Origin: Janthinobacterium sp. Marseille
GTDB lineage: Bacteria; Pseudomonadota; Gammaproteobacteria; Burkholderiales; Burkholderiaceae_D
DNA length: 64,000 bases
Assembly (NCBI RefSeq): GCF_000013625.1
Contig: NC_009659.1
Coordinates: 2,976,001-3,040,000 of the forward strand
Reading direction: 5' to 3'
In this document: one piece after another, positions 56,863-64,000 of the stretch
How positions within the stretch are numbered: the stretch's first letter is position 1
How the letters are laid out: each line of letters opens with the position of its first letter
Position numbers and translations under genes: made by a program
Notes under the pieces: generated by a model
Database searches by the model: none
Seen by the model: the letters and a program-made list of their open reading frames with translations, nothing else
Told to the model about the DNA's origin: nothing

Positions 56863-59115
56863 TCAGCTGGTCAGCACTTCTTCGTCGGCTTCGATTTCGC
56901 TCTCGCCATCATCAACCGGCTCATCGAGCATTGGCAGACTCAGTTGCCACGCTTGGGCCCCGGGAACTTTCACCATGTAATCTCTCCAAGGCGATGACTT
57001 CGGGAATAGGTTGGCAGGCGAAGCGTAACTGGTGCCGTCCAACAATTTTTTCGTCTTTACGTGTGGCGTTCCGGCGGCATAAGCATCAACCAGCCGCTGC
57101 AACACGGCGACCTTGTTCTTGCTCGTTACACGCCACGGAGCCTTGCCCGGAATACTGAGCACCGCTGAATAGCCATCCGCCGACACTTTGATGCTGACCG
57201 TTGCCCCGCCAATCGCAGCCAATTGGCCATGCCGGTATGCGACCTTGAGCCGTGCGTCATCGATGACCGTTGCCGATTGCCCAGATACCAACACGCTTTC
57301 GATGGCAATGATCACGTTCGTTCCCGCAAACGAAAACGGCACCGAGGCTGTGGTCAGCAGAATGCCCGGTGCGGCGCGTGGCCGCAGCCGAAGCGCGGCA
57401 TCCACTTTGGCGTATTGCCGGTCGTTTGACATTTTGGCGGCGAAGTACAACGCAACGCCATGCCCGTCGATATCAACCTCACCGAGGAATACCGGCTCTT
57501 CATCAAGGTGCTTGCCGCGAAGCCCCTGCAACGAGGAACCCAGTGCGGTGATGATCTCTTCGCGCAACCAGTTGAGGTCAACTTTCCAGCGTCGCGCATG
57601 CTTGGCAGGCAAGACCACGTTATTACCCGTCAGCGGGTCTAGGTAGCGAACCTGATTGGGATCTGTGCAACGTTCCAGTTTTACTGAAAAGCGCTCGCCC
57701 TCTGCGGACTCCACGACTTTTTCAGTGATGCGGTCGCCCTCGATGATGATGCCTTCATCCGCGAAGCGGTCAATATCGATACCGAGATGATGCAGCGCGA
57801 AGCCATCCATCGGACTGGTCGCGTGCTCCAGTAATCGCGCAACCTGGATTACAAAGGCAGGATCGTCGACGCCTGATCCGGGATGCAAAGGCTTGAGCAC
57901 GCCCAGCGCTTCGAGGAGCTGGATGCCAATTTTGCGCATGCGAGGATCGCGTTCGCCCTGCAGGCTGCAGCGCCCGGGCTCGGCCAATACGATGGACAGC
58001 GGAGTTTCAACCTTCTCGCCTTCCAAAACCAGTTCGGCCACCAAGGTCACGCCAAGAATGGCTCCCGGTTGCGAAAACGGATGATCGCTCCAGCGTCCGC
58101 CGATCACATCTTGCAGATCAACACCGCTGTCGATGTGCAAGGACACGGCATCGGTGGCGTGATGCAGCAGTGCCTTGGCTTCGGTCAGGTAGAGCCGTTC
58201 AACTTTGGCGTCGTCAAGGCGGGGCTTGATGTCTTTTAGCGGCTGTGCGAACGGCGACAAGTCATAGCGCGAGCGGTTCAGTGGCCGATTTGACAGCGGC
58301 ATTTTGAAACCGTGCTTTGACAGCACATCTGCCAATGGGGCTCTGGTGGACAAAGTATGGGCGTAGACCTCGACCACCTTGCGATCTGGCGAGTAAACCA
58401 GCGTGGCGTCACGTGCCGGGAAATAGAAAAAGCTCTTGCGGTTGCGGTTCAGCATCTGAACGGCAGATACCTGATCACCGGCGAAGCGCACCACCAGAAA
58501 GTGAATTTTCTTGCTATCGCCATTTTTGTCCGCGTCGAGCATTGGGACGTAGACCAATTCGCAAGGCTCGGCCAATCGCATCACCTTGGTGAGCTGCGTC
58601 TCCAGTTCTTTCTTGACTGTGTCGTTCCAGATAAACGGTGGCGGCTCATCGTCGCTTGGTACGTCAAAGGCATCGTACAAACGCTTGTTGCCGCGAATGT
58701 CGCCGGTGTTCAGGATGGTCTCGGCCACATCGAACAGGCGGGCGGTGTCGTCAGAGTGGGTGCGCATCCAGACCGAGCGCCCAATCTCGCCTCCGGCCTG
58801 AGCCGTAAAAATCCCCTGAAGATCGGTGTCGTTCAGTTGGTCGGCAACGGTGGAGAGAATCGCAGCACCACGCGGTGAAGCCAGTCGCAATGCACGCAGT
58901 GCCTCGCGCTCGGCGGGGTCGCGTTGTTCCTTGCGCAGGTGCTTGATGTGCTCCAGCAGATTGGCGCACAGGGATGTTTCGTCTTGCGACCAGTCAAAAC
59001 CTCGGGCCAGCGCCTGACATTCCGCAAGCCCACTGAAGGTCTTGAGTACCGAAACCGGGGCCTTCTCAATCAGATCAAGCAGGCAATGTGCGTTTGTGAG
59101 GGTCTTTTTGCCCAT
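56863..59115 (-). CDS. 750-residue protein of unknown family, third gene of the HTH-PIN operon
   Basis: 750 residues with no signal peptide, membrane helix, P-loop or nuclease motif that I can see. The N-terminal 200 residues are mainly helical (CANLLEHIKHLRKEQRDPAEREALRAL). The central part (200-480) alternates beta strands and helices (ELVYVPMLDADKNGD, SFFYFPARDATLVYSPDRKVVEVY). The C-terminal 250 are beta-rich (VFLGEVDIDGHGVALYFAAKM, GTNVIIAIESVLVSG) and end in an acidic tail (DDGESEIEADEEVLTS). It starts 19 bases after the PIN gene stop, so the two are probably co-transcribed. Function is unknown; a role in element maintenance or defence is only a guess from position. Confidence 0.8.
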   Translation of the reverse strand: MGKKTLTNAHCLLDLIEKAPVSVLKTFSGLAECQALARGFDWSQDETSLCANLLEHIKHLRKEQRDPAEREALRALRLASPRGAAILSTVADQLNDTDLQGIFTAQAGGEIGRSVWMRTHSDDTARLFDVAETILNTGDIRGNKRLYDAFDVPSDDEPPPFIWNDTVKKELETQLTKVMRLAEPCELVYVPMLDADKNGDSKKIHFLVVRFAGDQVSAVQMLNRNRKSFFYFPARDATLVYSPDRKVVEVYAHTLSTRAPLADVLSKHGFKMPLSNRPLNRSRYDLSPFAQPLKDIKPRLDDAKVERLYLTEAKALLHHATDAVSLHIDSGVDLQDVIGGRWSDHPFSQPGAILGVTLVAELVLEGEKVETPLSIVLAEPGRCSLQGERDPRMRKIGIQLLEALGVLKPLHPGSGVDDPAFVIQVARLLEHATSPMDGFALHHLGIDIDRFADEGIIIEGDRITEKVVESAEGERFSVKLERCTDPNQVRYLDPLTGNNVVLPAKHARRWKVDLNWLREEIITALGSSLQGLRGKHLDEEPVFLGEVDIDGHGVALYFAAKMSNDRQYAKVDAALRLRPRAAPGILLTTASVPFSFAGTNVIIAIESVLVSGQSATVIDDARLKVAYRHGQLAAIGGATVSIKVSADGYSAVLSIPGKAPWRVTSKNKVAVLQRLVDAYAAGTPHVKTKKLLDGTSYASPANLFPKSSPWRDYMVKVPGAQAWQLSLPMLDEPVDDGESEIEADEEVLTS

Positions 59116-59134
59116 GATTTATCCCTTCGGCCTG

Positions 59135-59707
59135 TTACATGGCCACAGTCCATTGGCGCATCACCGCCACCGATTGAGTCAAACCTTGCGCGAGCAAGGT
59201 GTCCAAGTATTCGTCTGCTGTTTTCGGTGGTGATTTCAATGACCGCCGGTGACTGGCCGCTGCTTCCAGAACGCCTGCCGGGTGCAGATCCAGAAGATCG
59301 ACGATGAAATCGTCCGGGTGCTGGGCCGCAAGGTTGTAAGGCTTGAGCGCCTCGTCGGGAAAGTCTTTCAGATTGAATGTGATGATCAGGCTGGCCCCGG
59401 AATGAATAGCAGCCGCCACCACGTGCCGGTCGTCCGGATCAGGCAGGTTGATCGACGGGATCATGTACTCGAAGCCGGTGACGACACAGTCACGCACCGC
59501 ATGGTTCATGTGGGCGCGTGTCCGCTCCAGACGCTCAAGACTGAGATCGGGGCGATTCGCGTGGACATTACGTATCCACTCGTCGTGAATCATGTTGCTC
59601 CAGCGCGCCCGGAATAAATCCGAGAGCGCCAGATGCATCAGCAAATCACGCAGCGGTGCCGGATAGAGGGTGCAGGCGTCATAGACGACCGTGAAATGTG
59701 AACTCAT
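59135..59707 (-). CDS. PIN-domain toxin, VapC50-like
   Basis: 190 residues. The PIN acidic residues can be placed: D10 in VVYDACTLYP, E43 in IHDEWIRN, D93 in PDPDDRHVVAAA and D115 in ITFNLKDFP, giving an expected metal-dependent RNase. The extra C-terminal segment (about 140-190, DLLDLHPAGVLEAAASHRRSL...) resembles longer VapC toxins of the VapC50 kind. The gene begins 4 bases after the stop of an HTH protein, the usual antitoxin-toxin order. Its target RNA is unknown. Confidence 0.9.
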   Translation of the reverse strand: MSSHFTVVYDACTLYPAPLRDLLMHLALSDLFRARWSNMIHDEWIRNVHANRPDLSLERLERTRAHMNHAVRDCVVTGFEYMIPSINLPDPDDRHVVAAAIHSGASLIITFNLKDFPDEALKPYNLAAQHPDDFIVDLLDLHPAGVLEAAASHRRSLKSPPKTADEYLDTLLAQGLTQSVAVMRQWTVAM

Positions 59708-59711
59708 CCAA

Positions 59712-60173
59712 TCAATACCCCATACCGAGTTCTTGCGCCTCTGCAGCCAATTCCTCCAGCGCTTTGCGGCGTTCGGTATCGATGCGCTTCTTGTACGAGA
59801 TCACATCCTGGTAGCGAACGCGGCGATGGGTGCCGATCTTGTGGAACGGCATCTCACCTTTTTCCAGCAACTGCACGAGGAAGGGGCGCGAGACGTTGAG
59901 CACGTCGGCGGCTTCCTGCGTGGTCAGTTCGGCGTGGATTGGGATGATTGACACGGCATTGCCCTGGCCAATTTCGGTCAACACTTCAAGCAGCAGCCGC
60001 AGTGCCGAGGTGGGGATGCGTACAGCACGCACAGCCCCCTTGTCGTCATGGAAATCGATCTGCTGGGTTTCGGAGCGGGTCAGAAGCACGGTCGACAGCG
60101 CCCGACCCGACTCTCGGGCCAGTGCGATGTCCTCTGCTGACGGCAGCGTTTTGGTGATGGCGGGAGCGTTCAT
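59712..60173 (-). CDS. Excisionase-type HTH antitoxin of the PIN toxin
   Basis: 153 residues with an excisionase/MerR-like helix-turn-helix at about 85-135 (ELTTQEAADVLNVSRPFLVQLLEKGEMPFHKIGTHRRVRYQDVISYKKR). The N-terminal region (SETQQIDFHDDKGAVRAVRIPTSALRLLLEVL) is of the type seen in antitoxins that pair with PIN toxins. GAGGAG stands 6 bases before the ATG. It probably neutralises the PIN protein and represses its own promoter, which is overlapped by two direct repeats. Confidence 0.88.
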   Translation of the reverse strand: MNAPAITKTLPSAEDIALARESGRALSTVLLTRSETQQIDFHDDKGAVRAVRIPTSALRLLLEVLTEIGQGNAVSIIPIHAELTTQEAADVLNVSRPFLVQLLEKGEMPFHKIGTHRRVRYQDVISYKKRIDTERRKALEELAAEAQELGMGY

Positions 60174-60211
60174 AGCGGTCTCCTCAATGGGTGAAAGTTC
60201 AGAATGAACCC

Positions 60212-60239
60212 ATTATAAACGAAATAACCGAAATCGCAA
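60212..60239 (-). promoter_or_regulatory. Promoter of the HTH-PIN-750 aa operon
   Basis: On the minus strand TTGCGA (60239-60234) and a perfect TATAAT (60217-60212) are separated by 16 bases, placing the transcript start about 30 bases before the antitoxin ATG. Confidence 0.8.
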
Positions 60240-60248
60240 TAACCGAAA
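60224..60248. repeat. Direct repeats ATAACCGAAA overlapping the promoter
   Basis: ATAACCGAAA occurs at 60224-60233 and 60239-60248, 15 bp apart. The first lies in the spacer and the second covers the -35 edge of the toxin-antitoxin promoter, the expected place for an autorepressor operator. Confidence 0.75.
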
Positions 60249-60372
60249 CGACGTAGCCAGCCCTATACAGATCAACAGCTTAGCGAAGCGGTCTACCGCC
60301 GTGCTCGTTGCAGGCCACACATCAAAGTCGAAATTTCTCTCGCACAAGCCAAAAGGACAAATCTATTCAATG

Positions 60373-60399
60373 AGAACACCCCAACAAAAGGAGTGTTCT
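60373..60399 (+). promoter_or_regulatory. Inverted repeat enclosing the ribosome-binding site of the AlpA-like gene
   Basis: AGAACAC (60373-60379) and GTGTTCT (60393-60399) flank a 13-base loop that contains the Shine-Dalgarno AAAGGA. It could be a regulator site or an mRNA hairpin controlling translation from the ATG at 60402. Confidence 0.55.
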
Positions 60400-60401
60400 T
60401 C

Positions 60402-60665
60402 ATGCAAAACCAAGCCCCATCTGTTCAATCCGGACGGTTTTCCAACCGCCCCCGCCGAGACGGTGCCACGCGCATCGCCATCGATGAAAACGAGCTCGCC
60501 ACCCGCTGGGGGCTCTCCGTCAAAACTCTGCGCCGCTGGCGGCAAGAGTCCTTGGGCCCCGTCTTCTGCAAGCTGGGAGCCCGTGTCACCTACCTGATCT
60601 CCGAAGTCGAAGCCTTCGAGCGGCGCGTATCGCGCTACTCGACCTTCGCTCGGGCATACCAGTAA
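60402..60665 (+). CDS. AlpA/excisionase-like HTH protein
   Basis: 87 residues from the ATG at 60402, with AAAGGAG 8 bases upstream; a GTG at 60393 would overlap that site. The HTH is of the AlpA/excisionase kind (IDENELATRWGLSVKTLRRWRQESLGPVFCKLGARVTYLISEVEAFERR). It heads the plus-strand module and could control the choice between excision and replication, or turn on the genes that follow. Confidence 0.85.
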   Translation: MQNQAPSVQSGRFSNRPRRDGATRIAIDENELATRWGLSVKTLRRWRQESLGPVFCKLGARVTYLISEVEAFERRVSRYSTFARAYQ

Positions 60666-60675
60666 GGGGGCGGCC

Positions 60676-61158
60676 ATGAGCGATCTGACCGTATTCCCCG
60701 CTGACCTCGCCGAAATGTCGGTGAGCCAACTGGCCAACCTGCCGCCCGCCCAGCTTGTTGAAGCTGACGCCAACCTCGATCACCTGATCGATTGGGCCAA
60801 GAAAACGCGCACCAAACTTGATGCCGCGTTGGATCAACGTTTCGGCGAACAGGGCCGCACCGCACTGCGCGACTCCGGCCGCGATTTTGGCACCGCCCAC
60901 ATCAGCGATGGCCCGCTGCACATCAAGTTTGAGCAGCCCAAGAAGGTCAGCTGGAACCAGAAGCAGTTGGCCGAAATTGCCGAACGCATTGTGTCCTCCG
61001 GCGAAAAGGTCGAAGGCTACATCGACGTCAAGCTGGCCGTATCCGAGTCGCGGTACACCAACTGGCCTCCGGCGCTGCAGCAGCAATTCGCTGCCGCCCG
61101 CACGGTCGAACCCGGCAAGCCCTCGTTCACGCTGACCATCGAGGGGGACGCACCATGA
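60676..61158 (+). CDS. Conserved hypothetical protein of the phage-type module
   Basis: 160 residues, soluble, with a helical N-terminus (EMSVSQLANLPPAQLVEADANLDHLIDWAKKTRTKLDAALDQRFGEQ) and a C-terminal part containing VSWNQKQLAEIAERIVSSGE and YIDVKLAVSESRYTNWPPALQQQF. I recognise the type from similar elements, where it precedes a Sak4-like ATPase, but no function is known. Its stop overlaps the next start as ATGA. Confidence 0.75.
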   Translation: MSDLTVFPADLAEMSVSQLANLPPAQLVEADANLDHLIDWAKKTRTKLDAALDQRFGEQGRTALRDSGRDFGTAHISDGPLHIKFEQPKKVSWNQKQLAEIAERIVSSGEKVEGYIDVKLAVSESRYTNWPPALQQQFAAARTVEPGKPSFTLTIEGDAP

Positions 61159-62000
61159 AAAAGCTCCCCATCGTGTCCGCCGTCGAGCGCATGGCTGAAC
61201 GCAAGGGCGTCAAGCTCTTGCTGCTGGGCAAATCCGGCATCGGCAAAACCACCCGCCTCAAAGACCTCGATCCCGCCACCACGCTGTTCCTCGACATCGA
61301 GGCGGGCGATCTGTCCGTGGCGGATTGGCCGGGCGACACCATCCGTCCGGCGTCCTGGCCGGAGAGCCGCGACTTCTTCGTGTTCCTCGCTGGCCCGGAC
61401 AAGTCCTTGCCTGCCGAGAGCGCGTTTTCGCAAGCGCATTACGACCACGTCATCGAGAAGTTTGGCGATGCTACGCAACTGGATCGTTACCAGACCTTCT
61501 TCCTGGACTCGATCACGCAGTTGTCGCGGCAATGCTTCGCTTGGTGCAAGGCCCAACCGGGTGCGGTCAGCGACCGTTCCGGCAAGCCTGATCTGCGCGC
61601 GGCCTACGGACTGCTCGGGCAGGAAATGATCAGTGCCTTGACCCACCTGCAACACGCCCGGGGCAAGAACGTGATCTTCGTGGCGATCCTCGACGAACGC
61701 TTGGATGACTTCAATCGCAAGGTGTTCGTGCCGCAGATCGAGGGCAGCAAAACCAGCCTTGAACTGCCCGGGATCGTCGACGAGGTCGTGACGCTGGCCG
61801 AGCTCAAGGCCGATGACGGCAGCTCGTATCGCGCCTTCGTCACGCACACCGTCAATCCCTACGGCTTCCCCGCCAAAGACCGCAGCGGTCGCCTCGACGT
61901 GCTGGAGCCGCCGCATCTCGGCGCGCTGATCGCCAAGTGCGCCAGCAGCGCTTCCGCGTCCGGCACCGCCGCCCAAACCCATACCGAATCCAAGGAGTAA
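61155..62000 (+). CDS. AAA family ATPase, Sak4-like (AAA_24) recombination protein
   Basis: 281 residues. Walker A is LLGKSGIGKTTRL (about residues 20-32); a Walker-B-like FFLDSITQLSRQ follows, and the pattern resembles the RecA-derived AAA_24/Sak4 single-strand annealing or recombinase proteins of phages. It should promote homologous recombination or replication of the element, with the DUF669-like protein immediately downstream as a probable single-strand-binding partner. Confidence 0.85.
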   Translation: MKKLPIVSAVERMAERKGVKLLLLGKSGIGKTTRLKDLDPATTLFLDIEAGDLSVADWPGDTIRPASWPESRDFFVFLAGPDKSLPAESAFSQAHYDHVIEKFGDATQLDRYQTFFLDSITQLSRQCFAWCKAQPGAVSDRSGKPDLRAAYGLLGQEMISALTHLQHARGKNVIFVAILDERLDDFNRKVFVPQIEGSKTSLELPGIVDEVVTLAELKADDGSSYRAFVTHTVNPYGFPAKDRSGRLDVLEPPHLGALIAKCASSASASGTAAQTHTESKE

Positions 62001-62005
62001 TCGCA

Positions 62006-62644
62006 ATGACCGCCAATGCATGGAATGACTTCAATGACGCCGACTCACAGCAGTCCGGTTTCGATCTGATCCCCAAGGGCACCGTTGTGCCGGTACGTAT
62101 GACCATCAAGCCCGGTGGTTACGACGATCCGGAACAAGGATGGGGCGGCGGCTACGCCACCGAATCCTTCGACACCGGGTCGATCTACCTTTCTGCCGAA
62201 TTTGTGGTCACCGACGGTGAGCATGCCAAACGCAAGATGTGGAGCAACATCGGCCTGCTGTCCAAGAAGGGGCCGACCTGGGGCCAGATGGGACGCAGCT
62301 TTATCCGCGCTGCGCTCAACAGTGCCCGCAATATCCATCCGCAGGACAACACACCGCAGGCCGCCGCCGCACGCCGCATCCAGGGCTTTCACGAACTGGA
62401 TGGGATCGAATTCATCGTTCGCGTTGATATCGAAAAGGACGCGAAGGGTGCGGATCGCAATGTGGTCAAGGTGGCGGTCGAGCCTGACCACGCCGACTAC
62501 GCCAAGTTGAAGGGTGTCGCGGCCAAGGCCAACACCGGCGGTGGCAACTCTGGCGCACCCGCACAGGCAGCACCTGTTTATCAGGCTCCCGCTGCTGCTC
62601 CACAACGCGCACCCGTGACGGGCAAACCGTCATGGGCACAGTGA
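62006..62644 (+). CDS. DUF669-like phage protein, probable ssDNA-binding partner
   Basis: 212 residues from the ATG at 62006 with AAGGAG 8 bases upstream. The opening NDFNDADSQQSGFDLIPKGTVVPVRMTI is the DUF669 type (a family of phage replication proteins beside Sak-type ATPases), and the end is a Gly/Ala/Pro-rich flexible tail like those of SSB proteins (GGGNSGAPAQAAPVYQAPAAAP). It probably binds single-stranded DNA for the ATPase upstream. Confidence 0.8.
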   Translation: MTANAWNDFNDADSQQSGFDLIPKGTVVPVRMTIKPGGYDDPEQGWGGGYATESFDTGSIYLSAEFVVTDGEHAKRKMWSNIGLLSKKGPTWGQMGRSFIRAALNSARNIHPQDNTPQAAAARRIQGFHELDGIEFIVRVDIEKDAKGADRNVVKVAVEPDHADYAKLKGVAAKANTGGGNSGAPAQAAPVYQAPAAAPQRAPVTGKPSWAQ

Positions 62645-62655
62645 GGAGCATGGCC

Positions 62656-63510
62656 ATGAACACATCCATTCTCACTGCCAGCCACTACGGCGTCGTGCGT
62701 TTCGGCGATCTGGAATGCGAGGCGGTTGTCCTCAAGGGTGGCGAGCGCGGCTACGTGCGCCGCCAGCTTGCCAAATTGCTCGGCTTCCACGAAGGCCACA
62801 AGGGTGGCCGATTCGCCCGATTCCTCACCGATTTCGCGCCTAACTCCTTGTCGGAATTGGATAAAACACGTGAGCCGATTTTGCTGCCGTCAGGTCGGCA
62901 GACGCAATTCTTTCCGGCAGGAATCATCGCTGACCTCGCGTCTGCCGTGGTCAATGCGGCGCTGACCGGAACGCTGCACAAGGCTCGCAATGGGATCGTC
63001 TCCAACTGCATGAAGATCATGCACGCGCTGGCCACCACCGGCGAGGTCGCGCTGATCGACGAGGCAACGGGCTACCAGTTCCACCGTGCGCCTGACGCAT
63101 TGCAGGACTTGATTGCCAAGCTGCTGCGCCAGTCCAGCGGCTCGTGGGAACGGCGCTTTCACGCCGACTACTACCGCGCCATCTACCGTCTGTTTGGCTG
63201 GAAGTACCAGGGCCACGCCCAGAACCCGCCCCACGTCCTTGGCCAGATCACGCAGCGCTGGGTCTACGGGCCGGTGTTGCCGGAGGAGTTGCTTGATGAG
63301 ATTCGCAGTCGCAAGCGCATCTCGGACAAGCACCACCAGTGGCTGACCGACAAAGGGCTGACGCGGCTGGAGCAGCAGATTCATTCGGTGACGGCGATTG
63401 CGCGCTGCTCGACCAACTACCGCGATTTCAGCAGGCGTTGCGAGGCAGCCTTCGCGGGCGGCGCGCTGCAGCTCGGTCTGTTGATCGACGAGTTTGAGGA
63501 GGTGGCGTGA
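62656..63510 (+). CDS. Phage P63C-domain protein
   Basis: 284 residues from the ATG at 62656, 7 bases after GAGGAG; earlier in-frame ATGs exist at 62650 and 62632. The C-terminal half (FHADYYRAIYRLFGWKYQG, LGQITQRWVYGPVLPEELLDEIRSR, KHHQWLTDKGLTRLEQQIHSVTAIAR) matches the P63C domain of phage and element proteins. The N-terminal part has the ARYGVVRFGDLECEAVVL-like antirepressor look. Its job is not known; it may regulate or modify host or element genes. It overlaps the next gene as GTGA. Confidence 0.82.
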   Translation: MNTSILTASHYGVVRFGDLECEAVVLKGGERGYVRRQLAKLLGFHEGHKGGRFARFLTDFAPNSLSELDKTREPILLPSGRQTQFFPAGIIADLASAVVNAALTGTLHKARNGIVSNCMKIMHALATTGEVALIDEATGYQFHRAPDALQDLIAKLLRQSSGSWERRFHADYYRAIYRLFGWKYQGHAQNPPHVLGQITQRWVYGPVLPEELLDEIRSRKRISDKHHQWLTDKGLTRLEQQIHSVTAIARCSTNYRDFSRRCEAAFAGGALQLGLLIDEFEEVA

Positions 63511-63983
63511 AATGCTGGGTCTGCAAACGTCAGGCGCGGGGATTCGGTCACACCGACAACCGACACGGTGTCGGCAATCCCCGTCGCTACCCCATCGACT
63601 GGGTGTTCTGCTCGCAGCGCTGCCAGAACGTCTTTCACGCGATGTACGGCAACTGGCTCAAAGCCAAGGACGAGCCGGGCAAGCGCAGGGAGGTCGTGAT
63701 GATCGATCCCTCTGACATCGAGATCGCCTCGATGAAAAAGTGCCTGAAGGCGTTCGGTGAAGCGGCTGGCGAAATCGGCTTCACGAAGCCCCTCGGGGAT
63801 TACTCGGAAGCCGAAGCGCTGCGGGTTATCGACGCCATCGTCACCCGCTACACCGAGGCAATGGTCGAGCATCACGAGGCGACCAAGTTTCCGCCGGTGC
63901 GCGGCATGCCTCCGACGCCCGATCCCTTGGCGAACCCGTTTGCCGATCTTGAGGACGACCTGCCGTGGGAGACCACGCCATGA
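63507..63983 (+). CDS. DUF6511 zinc-finger phage-type protein
   Basis: 158 residues from a GTG at 63507 that overlaps the upstream stop as GTGA. An N-terminal four-cysteine zinc site (CWVCKRQARGFGHTDNR ... WVFCSQRCQNVFHAMYGNW) is followed by a helical middle part (DPSDIEIASMKKCLKAFGEAAGEIGF) and a Pro-rich acidic end (DPLANPFADLEDDLPWE), as in DUF6511 proteins of phages and integrated elements. Function unknown. Confidence 0.82.
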   Translation: MKCWVCKRQARGFGHTDNRHGVGNPRRYPIDWVFCSQRCQNVFHAMYGNWLKAKDEPGKRREVVMIDPSDIEIASMKKCLKAFGEAAGEIGFTKPLGDYSEAEALRVIDAIVTRYTEAMVEHHEATKFPPVRGMPPTPDPLANPFADLEDDLPWETTP

Positions 63984-64000
63984 TGGACTTCAATTCCACG
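63980..64000 (+). CDS. Start of a further gene, cut by the window edge
   Basis: An ATG at 63980 overlaps the DUF6511 stop as ATGA and opens MMDFNST before the sequence ends. The chain of coupled genes makes a real start likely; the product cannot be told. Confidence 0.5.

Overview
The window looks like a betaproteobacterial chromosome from the Burkholderiales, most likely Oxalobacteraceae of the Herminiimonas/Janthinobacterium type. The pointers are the supra-operon gyrA-serC-pheA-hisC-tyrA-aroA-cmk-rpsA-ihfB followed by lapAB, an OxlT-type oxalate/formate carrier, a tmRNA tag reading ANDNSYALAA, and moderate G+C. The genus is an inference from gene content; no rRNA is present.

Layout. 1-8538 (minus strand): a GNAT acetyltransferase and an MFS exporter, then a tightly overlapping respiratory operon cyoABCD-SURF1-regB-regA that couples a bo3-type quinol oxidase to its assembly factor and a redox-sensing two-component pair. 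8686-11418: two convergent MFS carriers around a shared terminator. 11683-14095: a Fur-box-headed iron operon (DUF3649, PepSY reductase-like, DUF3325). 14269-20684: pgaABCD for poly-N-acetylglucosamine, followed after an AT-rich gene-free gap by an inverse-autotransporter adhesin (21516-23177), so matrix polymer and adhesin lie side by side. 23407-25718: groESL behind a sigma70 promoter with a perfect CIRCE element. 25745-36666: housekeeping genes (RbgA-like GTPase, ZntB, MoxR-DUF58-TgpA-MltB cluster, YaeQ, DUF1415, a small HTH protein, CysM, a ComEA-like HhH protein). 36881-49787 (minus): lapB-lapA and the long ihfB to gyrA supra-operon. 50043-53169: two related OmpA-domain proteins, ubiG and gph.

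53232-53593 is the tmRNA gene ssrA. Immediately beyond its terminator the character changes to a more G+C-rich mobile element that continues past the right edge. Its left arm (minus strand, 53900-60173) reads HTH antitoxin - PIN toxin - a 750-residue protein of unknown family - small ORF - DUF2924 - large serine recombinase - two paralogous small recombinase-associated proteins, nearly all joined by stop/start overlaps. Its right arm (plus strand, 60402 onward) is a phage-type recombination/replication module: AlpA-like HTH, a small hypothetical, Sak4-type AAA ATPase, DUF669-like protein, P63C-domain protein, DUF6511 zinc-finger protein, and the first codons of another gene. A compact divergent control region (60174-60401) separates the arms.

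The best candidate for an undescribed system is the three-gene HTH-PIN-750 aa operon at 56863-60173, with a promoter overlapped by two direct repeats. The HTH-PIN pair is a recognisable toxin-antitoxin module; the third protein matches nothing I know and is placed between the module and the recombinase.
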